Source: Rhodopirellula sp. (GTDB lineage Bacteria > Planctomycetota > Planctomycetia > Pirellulales > Thermoguttaceae). Taken from it: a stretch of DNA of 36,521 bases. The stretch covers positions 1-36,521 of the forward strand of contig JAAYEH010000221.1 in the NCBI GenBank assembly GCA_012728855.1, given 5' to 3'. A model generated the notes under the pieces. It did no database searches. It was not told the DNA's origin and saw only the letters and a program-made list of their open reading frames with translations. Below, one piece after another: positions 24,255 through 31,237 of the stretch. Position 1 is the stretch's first letter, and every line of letters begins with the position of its first letter. Both the position numbers and the translations under genes were made by a program.

Positions 24255-25808
24255 ATGGCGTGGTTGAAGCGAGTTTCGCCGCTGGTTCTGGTCGCGTTCG
24301 GCGCTGCGGTGGCGCTGGCTTCTTCCGCCCGTGCCGCGGTAGGGCCGTCCCTTGAAGGCATGCCCAGGATCAAGCTGCAGGTTGACGAGATGCCCGAACC
24401 GGCAGCCGCCGCAGATGTCCCTGAATCCACGGACACTACGGAGCCGGAACAGGCCGCAACAGACACCGGATCGGAAACGGCCGAAGCCGCTTCTACCGGC
24501 GAGGAGACGATGAAAGAAACCGCTCCAGAGGCCGCTGGGCCAGCACTTACCGGCCCCTCCGAAGCTCCTCTCTCGCCGCCCCTTGAAGATATGCCGCGGA
24601 GCGAACTGCATGCTGACGAGATGCCCGGGTCGGCGACCGCCGAGGACGGCCCTGAATCGACAGCGGATACCGAATCGACGGAAAAGATGGAGTCGGAAAC
24701 AGCCGAAACGGACGTCCCGGCGGAACCTGCCGAAAGCGCCACGGAAACGGCCCCGGCGCCGGACGAACCCGAAGCATTGCCCGAATTGAGCGAAGCCATG
24801 GCGGCGTTTCGCGATCGCATCCGTCGGACTCTGGGGCTTTACTATCGGCGACCGGTCAGTACCGACGCCAACACGGCGGCCGATGTGCTACTGTTCGGCA
24901 TGGCGTTTGGATGCGAGGCGGAGATTCGCCACGGCGCCGGCAAGATCAACGCGGTCGGCTGCCTCTGCTGGAATTATCCCTGTGCCGGGTATCGCCTGCT
25001 CCGTGCCGCCAATGAGGGGATCGTTCCACGGGTGGGATACGGCTTCCAGCCTCAGCCTTCGCAACTACTGGCCATGCTCGGGCAGACAGCGGTTCCGCAG
25101 ACGTACGAACTCCGCGTGGGGAACCAGCGCGGCACGGTCGCCGATCTGGTCGAACTGGAGAAACAGAATTGCCGTGCCGCTCGGGACCAGTCGCTCAAAC
25201 TCGTCGGATTGGCCTGCTACGTTGGCGACGACGCGGAGTGGGAAAACGATATCGGTGAGCCGTGGTCGCTGGAACGGATCTTGAAAGAGGAACTCGACCG
25301 CACCGTCGCCCTAGATAACGCCGCCGCCACGAATCGATTGCTGGGGATCGCTTACGCGGTGGAAAGCCGCAGGCGGTCCGGACGGGCTATCGACGGCCAA
25401 TACGAGCGAGCAGTGAAGTTCCTTGGCGAGTTTTACCGCCATGCCCTTGCCGTCCAGAACAGCGACGGAAGTTGGCGCCCGAGTTTCTTCGCAGCGGGCG
25501 GAAAGAGCGGCGATGGGCTCGGGTCGCTGTGCTCCACCGGCCATATCCTCCATTGGCTCGCCTACGGACTGCCCGACAATCAATTACAGATGGCGGAGAT
25601 CCTCGGCGCGGCGAACTATCTCGACAATTCTCTCTCCGGCATGGCCTCTCGGTGGAACTTCGCTTCGGCAACGCCCAAGGAAATGGACGCGACAACCTAC
25701 GCCTTGGCCGCCCTGATGATGTACGATCGGCGCGTCTTCCGCCCCTACGACAATCCGCCCGAGAAGGTCGCGACCGCGCCGAACGCACCCGCCGACAGTC
25801 TGCGTTAA
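24255..25808 (+). CDS. Secreted acidic protein with possible alpha-toroid C-terminal domain
   Basis: The 517-aa protein starts at ATG 24255 with AGGAG at 24241. It has a signal peptide (about 1-27), then an acidic Glu/Thr/Ala/Pro-rich region to about 175. That region contains two copies of the motif (E/D)MPR-x3-x-DEMP about 77 codons apart, so it looks like an internal duplication. The rest, about 180-500, is helical with spaced Cys, Trp and Gly; QNSDGSW and the CSTGHILHWLAYGLP segment recall the alpha/alpha toroid of terpene cyclases and prenyltransferase-like proteins. Known catalytic residues of those enzymes are not evident. It follows the GxD-Y protein by 47 bases and may be co-transcribed. 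Function unknown. Confidence 0.65.
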   Translation: MAWLKRVSPLVLVAFGAAVALASSARAAVGPSLEGMPRIKLQVDEMPEPAAAADVPESTDTTEPEQAATDTGSETAEAASTGEETMKETAPEAAGPALTGPSEAPLSPPLEDMPRSELHADEMPGSATAEDGPESTADTESTEKMESETAETDVPAEPAESATETAPAPDEPEALPELSEAMAAFRDRIRRTLGLYYRRPVSTDANTAADVLLFGMAFGCEAEIRHGAGKINAVGCLCWNYPCAGYRLLRAANEGIVPRVGYGFQPQPSQLLAMLGQTAVPQTYELRVGNQRGTVADLVELEKQNCRAARDQSLKLVGLACYVGDDAEWENDIGEPWSLERILKEELDRTVALDNAAATNRLLGIAYAVESRRRSGRAIDGQYERAVKFLGEFYRHALAVQNSDGSWRPSFFAAGGKSGDGLGSLCSTGHILHWLAYGLPDNQLQMAEILGAANYLDNSLSGMASRWNFASATPKEMDATTYALAALMMYDRRVFRPYDNPPEKVATAPNAPADSLR

Positions 25809-25853
25809 GGCCCGGGAAGAAACTTAGGCATGGTTCCAAAGCGGGCGACACTC

Positions 25854-25917
25854 GGTCGATCCCGCTTGCCGAGCGGGATCTCAGTGTCAAGCTCCCGCTC
25901 GGCAGTTGGGATCTACC
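25854..25917. repeat. REPIN-like twin-hairpin element, copy C
   Basis: Left arm 25854-25881 (ggtcgatcccgcttgccgag) and right arm 25890-25917 (ctcccgctcggca, then gggatctacc) are inverted copies with a short core of 8 bases. It lies 46 bases after the secreted acidic protein and 264 bases before DUF1559. Confidence 0.8.
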
Positions 25918-26181
25918 ATGCGTTGCTTGCCGTCGTGCGTTGATCGATTCCTACCCCAGCGCGACTTACCCCCCCTGCTTTGGCTAAGTGCCAAGTATTT
26001 GAACAATTCACTTGATTTTTCGGCTACTTCAGTTACAACCGAAGTATTGGATCAGTGGATCGGCGGAGAAGGGCATCTTTCGTGCGCATTCTGTGCATGG
26101 CTGAGCGAGTTCGGCTCAGCAGGTGTTCTATTCGGCTATTTTGGCGTTGTTCTATTTGGTTTTTTTGGGAGGACAGGACTA
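25918..26181. other. Long leader region before the DUF1559 gene
   Basis: No gene is evident here although the DUF1559 frame is open through it. It is more AT-rich than its surroundings from about 25985, with a T-run (26159-26166) just before the ribosome binding site. A clear -35/-10 pair was not found. Long leaders before DUF1559 genes may carry regulatory RNA, but I see no named riboswitch. Confidence 0.4.
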
Positions 26182-27234
26182 ATGTCGGATTCTCGAAAGC
26201 GACGAGCGTTTACCCTCGTCGAGTTGCTCGTGGTCATTGCGATTATCGGTATTTTGATTGCCCTGCTCTTGCCGGCGGTGCAGGCGGCGCGGGAGGCCGC
26301 CCGACGCTCTCAGTGCGTTAATAACCTCAAGCAGTTCGGGCTCGCCCACCACAACTATCATGACAGTTACGGGCGATTTGTCTCCCGAATGGCAGGCACA
26401 GGAGTTGGCGGCAACGAAAACCGCCGCAGTGGTTTCATCTCGCTGCTGCCCTATCTCGAGCAAGGGGCCATGTGGGACCAGATCAAGGCCGGCGATGCCA
26501 CTCGTCCGCCCGAAGGCCCGTCCGGTTGGTCGCGTTGGTCTGCTTGGGACAACACGCCGCAAATGGTGCGTTGCCCCTCGGATGGCGACACGCCTGCCTT
26601 GAGCAGCAGCACACAGGGCCTTCACAATTACGGCTTCTCGATTGGCGATCAGGTCGCCAGCGTTCCCTACGATACCACGGTTCGGGGGATATTCTCGGCG
26701 CGTGCATGGACGAAGATTGCGGACATCCAAGACGGCACCAGCAACACGATCATGATGAGCGAGCGTCTGAAAGGATGGTTCGGAAATCGGACCGCTGCGC
26801 AGGGTGAAATCCTCTACGTTGTGGCAATGACTATAGGTGTCAGCGGCCTTGCCAACTCACCGGCGCTGTGTAATGACGTCACCGATGGTCAATACTATAA
26901 AGCCGGCCGAACCGTCAGAGCGTATTTCGGCGGTCAGTGGGTCGATGGGCTGTGTGAGAACGTCGCCTTGAACACCGTTCTCGCGCCCAATTCTCCCGCC
27001 TGCCGCGACGGCGGCCAGACGTACAATGATGGGGCCCACATGGTGCAGCCGCCCACCAGTCGCCATCCCGGCGGCGTGAATGCTTTGCTTGCCGACGGCT
27101 CGGTTCGCTTCATCAGTGAGACGATCGACACCGGCAACCTAAGTGTTCCCCAGCCGGACGCCGGCGCGAGCAAGTACGGCGTCTGGGGCGCGCTCGGCTC
27201 CAAAGCCGGCGGCGAGACTGTCGGCGAGTTTTGA
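26182..27234 (+). CDS. DUF1559 pseudopilin-like protein
   Basis: DUF1559 proteins are greatly expanded in planctomycetes. The 350-aa protein starts at ATG 26182 with GGGAGGACAGG upstream. It has a type IV pilin-like prepilin motif ([36 protein letters not shown]): a cleavage site before Phe, Glu at +5 and a hydrophobic helix. The body holds the family pattern ([20 protein letters not shown] near residue 45, RCPSDG in the middle, and the C-terminal [14 protein letters not shown]). It is processed by a prepilin peptidase and placed in the inner membrane or a type II-like secretion or pilus system. The exact role is unknown. The small lipoprotein gene follows by 61 bases. Confidence 0.93.
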   Translation: MSDSRKRRAFTLVELLVVIAIIGILIALLLPAVQAAREAARRSQCVNNLKQFGLAHHNYHDSYGRFVSRMAGTGVGGNENRRSGFISLLPYLEQGAMWDQIKAGDATRPPEGPSGWSRWSAWDNTPQMVRCPSDGDTPALSSSTQGLHNYGFSIGDQVASVPYDTTVRGIFSARAWTKIADIQDGTSNTIMMSERLKGWFGNRTAAQGEILYVVAMTIGVSGLANSPALCNDVTDGQYYKAGRTVRAYFGGQWVDGLCENVALNTVLAPNSPACRDGGQTYNDGAHMVQPPTSRHPGGVNALLADGSVRFISETIDTGNLSVPQPDAGASKYGVWGALGSKAGGETVGEF

Positions 27235-27295
27235 CAACCGGGGTTCGGCTCGACGGGCCGATTCCCCTCAACTATCTCCCAAGGAGTGCTTCATC

Positions 27296-27511
27296 ATGCG
27301 ATCCGCAGCGATTTGTCTGCTTTTACTGACTCTCGTCGTCGTGCCTGCCCTAACGGGATGCAGCGGGGGCGGAAATGGCGCCGGCAACCCCAGCGCTAAT
27401 CCCGACGAGGGGATGTACCCCCCGGCGTCTGAATCTCCATCCGCGGCACCCGCGGCTGATGAAGCGCCCGCCGCGGAAGCACCCGCTGCGGAAAAAGCCC
27501 CCGGCAATTGA
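27296..27511 (+). CDS. Small Ala/Pro-rich lipoprotein
   Basis: The 71-aa protein begins at ATG 27296 with AAGGAG at 27281-27286. It has a lipoprotein signal: hydrophobic stretch LLLLTLVVVPALTGC, with the lipobox LTGC giving a modified Cys near residue 21. The mature part is only about 50 residues, Gly-rich at first, then Ala/Pro/Glu-rich (PAAEAPAAEKAPG). This kind of small lipoprotein regularly follows DUF1559 genes in planctomycetes, and it may be a partner or envelope anchor, but no function is proven. Confidence 0.75.
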   Translation: MRSAAICLLLLTLVVVPALTGCSGGGNGAGNPSANPDEGMYPPASESPSAAPAADEAPAAEAPAAEKAPGN

Positions 27512-27776
27512 CGGATCCACGCCCGAGCCTCGCCCCGACCGCCGCTCGATCGCCGGCGGTTGGGGCCTGTCCGGCTCACTGAGTCAGAACTTGGAGAACG
27601 ATCGGGCCTGGATGCTACGCGGGTCGGTGGGCAATTCTGCAACTGTCTGCGTCGGATCGCGAGGTTGATCTTGCCGCACGGGGCGCTTCCTGGGAAACTA
27701 CGCCCCCTTTCATCGGCATCCAGCGGCGGCCTGCCCAGCAAGCAGCGAAGCCGCCCCCCCTTGACACGGAGTTGGA

Positions 27777-28427
27777 ATGCGCCGGCTGGTCATGCTGGGA
27801 GCATGGATCACCTCCTTACAGGGCTGCGCGAGCAGTCCGTACCTCGCCGCGCCTGGAGTTGCTCCGCCAATAGTGGTGGCGCCAGCGGCCCCAGCCCCTC
27901 TCGCTTTCGCCCCGACTTTGGAGAATCCAGTCCTGATCACTGTCTGTAACCATGAGGTCGTCTGGGAGACTGTCGTCGACGTGATGGACGACTACTTTCG
28001 CATCGCCGAAGAAAGGCCGGTGCGAGCCGTGGGCAATGTCCTCACCGAAGGCCGCCTCGACACGCTGCCCGAAACCGGCCCAACCCTCTTCGAACCCTGG
28101 CGGCGCGACTCGGCCTCAGGCTTTCAGAGCCTGAAGTCAACACTCCAGTCGATGCGTCATTATGCCGTGGTCCGCGTGATTCCGGCGGAACGGGGCTTCC
28201 GAGTCGAGGTTCGTGTCTTCGAGGAACTCGAAGACGTCATCCAGCCCGACGACACAACCCCCGGAGACGCCACCTTCCGGTACGACACATCACTGACCCG
28301 TGTCGTCAACCCTGTCGGCGAGCAGGAAATTCACGACGGCTGGATTCCCCGGGGGCGCGACGTTGCACTGGAACAGAAGATCATCGGCGAGTTGCTGGCG
28401 AGGTTCGGCGCGCCGGGATATCGCTAG
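27777..28427 (+). CDS. Putative lipoprotein of unknown function
   Basis: The 216-aa protein starts at ATG 27777 with GGAG upstream. The signal (LVMLGAWITSLQGC) contains a lipobox (LQGC). After an Ala/Pro-rich stretch (about 25-45) comes a conserved-looking domain: a first part with WETVVDVMDDYFRIAEERPV near 65-85, then STLQSMRHYAVVRVIP, and a beta strand pair VEVRVFEELEDV, with WIPRGRDVALEQKIIGELLARF near the C-terminus. I do not know a named family. It is preceded by 265 bases with no gene and followed by a convergent histidine kinase (16 bases between stops). Confidence 0.65.
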   Translation: MRRLVMLGAWITSLQGCASSPYLAAPGVAPPIVVAPAAPAPLAFAPTLENPVLITVCNHEVVWETVVDVMDDYFRIAEERPVRAVGNVLTEGRLDTLPETGPTLFEPWRRDSASGFQSLKSTLQSMRHYAVVRVIPAERGFRVEVRVFEELEDVIQPDDTTPGDATFRYDTSLTRVVNPVGEQEIHDGWIPRGRDVALEQKIIGELLARFGAPGYR

Positions 28428-28443
28428 ATTTCTGCCGGGCGCC

Positions 28444-29286
28444 CTACGAACCGGCGACAACTCCCGGTTGGTCCGTGGCGGGCGTTGTCGGTGCCACGAT
28501 GGGGGCCGCAACCGGCGGGTGCCGCAGCGCCGCGTGTCGGACGGTGGGAAGCTTGATCGTGAAAGCCGTCCCCTTGCCGACCGCGCTATCAACGCGGATG
28601 CGGCCGCGATGCGACTCGATAATCTCGCGGCACGTCGACAAGCCTAACCCCGTACCGCCCCTTCCACTGCTGTCGGGGCCGGTCTTCGTCGTATAGTAAG
28701 GGTCGAAAATTCGCGGCAGCTTGTCCGCCGGAATCCCGCATCCGTAGTCGCGAACGACCAGATCGATCATCTCTTCTTCGCGGTCGTGAAGCAACTTCAG
28801 CAGTAAACGGCCACCGTTGGGCATGGCCTGGCGAGCGTTGATCAACAAGTTGAGCAGAATCTGCTGGATTTGTCCGCCGTTGACCACCGCTTCCGGAATC
28901 GGCTGAAACTGCTTGTCCACCGCGATGCGATACTTGTTCATCTCCCGTTCGAGGAGCAGCAGCGTGTCTTCAACCAATTGCGTGAGGTTCAGCGGTTCCT
29001 GCGATGCGGAGCGGTTGCGCGCCATGCCGAGCACGCTGTTGGTAATCCGCGCAGCTCGATTGCCGGCGGCGAAGATCTTCTCAAACGCCTTCTCCCGCGT
29101 GGCATTGTCCTTATGGCGCAGCCCGAGCTTGGCGTAATTGATGATCGTCATCAAAATGTTATTGAACTCGTGGGTGGTCGTGCTGACCAGTTCGCCCAAG
29201 GCCGCCATTTTCTGAGCCTGCGCGAGCTTCTGTTCGAGAAACTCAACTTGCTGTTGCAGATCCAGGTTCTCCCCGTTGCTTCCCAT
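28444..29286 (-). CDS. Soluble sensor histidine kinase
   Basis: The 280-aa protein starts at ATG 29286. A longer frame from 29400 adds 38 Arg/Gly-rich residues without family similarity and is rejected. The N-terminus is a coiled coil (LQQQVEFLEQKLAQAQKMAALGEL), then a HisKA-like H box with TTHEFNNIL and His at residue 39, and a HATPase domain (LLNLLINARQAMPNGG, VRDYGCGIP, GGTGLGLSTC). The tail (about 258-280) is Pro/Ala/Thr-rich. There is no transmembrane helix or sensor domain, so it must be cytoplasmic. No response regulator is adjacent. It is convergent with the lipoprotein gene. Confidence 0.88.
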   Translation of the reverse strand: MGSNGENLDLQQQVEFLEQKLAQAQKMAALGELVSTTTHEFNNILMTIINYAKLGLRHKDNATREKAFEKIFAAGNRAARITNSVLGMARNRSASQEPLNLTQLVEDTLLLLEREMNKYRIAVDKQFQPIPEAVVNGGQIQQILLNLLINARQAMPNGGRLLLKLLHDREEEMIDLVVRDYGCGIPADKLPRIFDPYYTTKTGPDSSGRGGTGLGLSTCREIIESHRGRIRVDSAVGKGTAFTIKLPTVRHAALRHPPVAAPIVAPTTPATDQPGVVAGS

Positions 29287-29465
29287 CACGGCTGCTCGCT
29301 CCCCTCGTGCTTTTCTGAAACGCGCGACCGGCAGAGTTCCGCGCCGAACACCAACTTCACCCTCTTCTCCTGTCGGCTTTTTCCAACTGCCTTGCCGCAA
29401 GTCCGCTGCTTAACTTCATGCAACAGAAGAAGTTAGCCTCACAGGACCGTATCGTCGAACCCGGC

Positions 29466-29494
29466 TCGGCAACTGAAACCCAACCCGCTATAAT
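29466..29494 (+). promoter_or_regulatory. Possible promoter for the 86-aa gene
   Basis: TATAAT (29489-29494) is a perfect -10 box 49 bases before the 29544 start. The -35 candidate TCGGCA (29466-29471), 17 bases upstream, is poor. Confidence 0.5.
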
Positions 29495-29543
29495 CCGCTG
29501 GCCGGTCGCTTCACATGGATGTTGGTGAAATGGAGAAGCTGGG

Positions 29544-29804
29544 ATGCATACCGTCGATTTACTGCAGGAAGCGTTGAAGATTGCCGGGCAGCTAGGCTAC
29601 CGGATCCGTCAGGAGTGGCTCGGAGGCAGTGGCGGCGGCGGATGCGAGATTCGCGGACGCCGCCACCTTTTTCTCGACTTGGCGCTGACGCCTGCCGACC
29701 AACTTGAAATCGTGCTTCAAGTCATACAACGTCACCCGGAGGCGGCTTCGTCGGCCATGCCGCCCCAACTCAAAACGCTCATTCAGGCAAAGCGAGCCGC
29801 GTGA
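29544..29804 (+). CDS. Small conserved-type protein of unknown function
   Basis: The 86-aa protein is Leu/Ala/Gln-rich with an amphipathic N-terminus (MHTVDLLQEALKIAGQLGYRIRQEW), a Gly-rich turn (GGSGGGGCEI) with one cysteine, a strand (RRHLFLDLALTPADQ) and a C-terminal helix. The pattern could be a small alpha/beta fold. A good -10 box precedes it and codon use looks normal for the window. Its last 26 bases overlap the stop of the ceramidase-like gene on the other strand. No family is recognised. Confidence 0.6.
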   Translation: MHTVDLLQEALKIAGQLGYRIRQEWLGGSGGGGCEIRGRRHLFLDLALTPADQLEIVLQVIQRHPEAASSAMPPQLKTLIQAKRAA

Positions 29805-31110
29805 GTTCGACGGCGGCGTTGCAAACGATGGCTGCGCTGCCGCGATCGAGCCGGGACCAGAGACCGGTGCTGACCTCGTAGCCGCCGTGGTCAAACGCCC
29901 GATCCGTGGGAATGTAGCCGATATAGTCGTCGGAATATCCGACCACGGCGGTGAATTTCAGCGGCGACTTCTCCCGAATGCCCACGGCGATTTCCAGGAA
30001 GGGTTCACCCGGCAGAAAGACGAAAGCCGCCCCCCCAATCCGCAAGGCCCCGACTCTCGCTGTCAACGGAGTTGCAGCCGGCGTGTCCTTCACCGGGCGG
30101 AGCGGCAATTGGATCCACTTCCACGCGAGGTCCAGCCCGCCATCGTTCATCGGTTCGAGACCGCCCATCGCCGCTTCGACAAAACCGGCGAGTTTCTGAC
30201 CGTAGGCGCGGGCGTTTTCCGGGCACCGCTCCATCTTCGGTGGGTTGATATTCCCGCAGGCCCCTTGGAGGAAGAGGGCCATCGCCGATGGGTAGCGTTT
30301 TTCCAACGCGATGGCCATCTCTCCCGGGTAGTCGGGTGACATTTCGGGCAGGCACATTTCCAGCACGGGATGCGCCGTGGCATTGACCAGGATCGCGATC
30401 GGCTGGTCGCTTTTGTCGAGAAAGGCGGCAACGCGAATTGTTTCGTCGTTTGGTCCTTCCGGGCCGATGACCCGTTCGGTTGAAAGCTCGCCCCATGCGC
30501 TGCGAATCCCGCGCTCGGTTCTTACCCGGCGGTTTACGTTCATCCCCGGCGCCGTCTGTTCGCTCACTGCCAAGCGGCACGCCCGAAGATCGCCCGCCGC
30601 CGTTTGAATCGCGGCGCCGATCTGCTCGGCCAGCCGCCCAGCCCAACGCTGAAACGGCTCGCTCTCCTTCAAATCGGTCAGGGCGATCGATTCCGGTGAC
30701 GAGTGCGTGTGGCTTGACGCCAGAACAACGTCGTCCGCAGCAACCGCACCGTCCGCCGCCGCCACAACGCGCTCTCGGAAACGCTTCATTCCTCCCACCG
30801 CCTCACCGGCCAGGCCAATGAGATCCAACGCCACGATGGCGACCTTCCGATCCCCGCGCTGGATGACAACCGCGCGAGCGTAAAGCGGAAGCCGCACTGC
30901 CTGAAATGGCTCCCACAATTCACGTCCGGAGGACATCAGGATTCCGACTTCCAACGGTGCCGTGATATCGGCCCGGCCGGCGCCGACCATCAGCGGCAGA
31001 CGAACGGGATTCTCGCCTGCCGCCAGCCGAGAAAGGCAACCGACGCCGACTCCCATTCCCGCCGCCGCGCGCAGAAATCGCCGGCGAGTTGATTTTCTGT
31101 CATTTGTCAT
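29779..31110 (-). CDS. Tat-exported neutral/alkaline ceramidase-like protein
   Basis: The 443-aa protein has a twin-arginine signal (STRRRFLRAAAGMGVGVGC) and the N-terminal fold of neutral/alkaline non-lysosomal ceramidase: GAGRADITAPLEV near residue 42, LASSHTHSSPES near 130 (His for zinc), NATAHPVLEM near 240 (His), then GACGNINPPKM near 285. Characterised ceramidases have GDVSPN with a catalytic Ser there; this protein has GNINPP, so it probably has a different substrate or chemistry. Planctomycetes have many such secreted proteins. The start ATG at 31110 lies within a heptamer repeat (gtcattt units) and has no ribosome binding site. It overlaps the small convergent gene by 26 bases. Confidence 0.82.
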   Translation of the reverse strand: MTNDRKSTRRRFLRAAAGMGVGVGCLSRLAAGENPVRLPLMVGAGRADITAPLEVGILMSSGRELWEPFQAVRLPLYARAVVIQRGDRKVAIVALDLIGLAGEAVGGMKRFRERVVAAADGAVAADDVVLASSHTHSSPESIALTDLKESEPFQRWAGRLAEQIGAAIQTAAGDLRACRLAVSEQTAPGMNVNRRVRTERGIRSAWGELSTERVIGPEGPNDETIRVAAFLDKSDQPIAILVNATAHPVLEMCLPEMSPDYPGEMAIALEKRYPSAMALFLQGACGNINPPKMERCPENARAYGQKLAGFVEAAMGGLEPMNDGGLDLAWKWIQLPLRPVKDTPAATPLTARVGALRIGGAAFVFLPGEPFLEIAVGIREKSPLKFTAVVGYSDDYIGYIPTDRAFDHGGYEVSTGLWSRLDRGSAAIVCNAAVELTRLALPE

Positions 31111-31235
31111 TTGTTATTTGTTACGGGTCGGTTCTCGGTGAAACGCCTCGCCAAAATGGTTCGTCATTTGTGATTAGCACTGCATTTTGCGCCACTGTGC
31201 CATCCAGTCACCAATGACAAATGACCAATGACAAC
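31099..31235. repeat. Element with 7-nt tandem arms (catttgt/aatgaca)
   Basis: The left arm (31099-31123) reads as repeated gtcattt/gttattt units, and the right arm (31208-31235) as aatgaca/aatgacc units, its reverse complement in consensus. A partial extra copy (gtcatttgtg) is at 31163-31172. It fills the gap between the ceramidase-like start and the DUF2207-like stop; the start codon of the former sits in the left arm. Confidence 0.75.
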
Positions 31236-31237
31236 TC

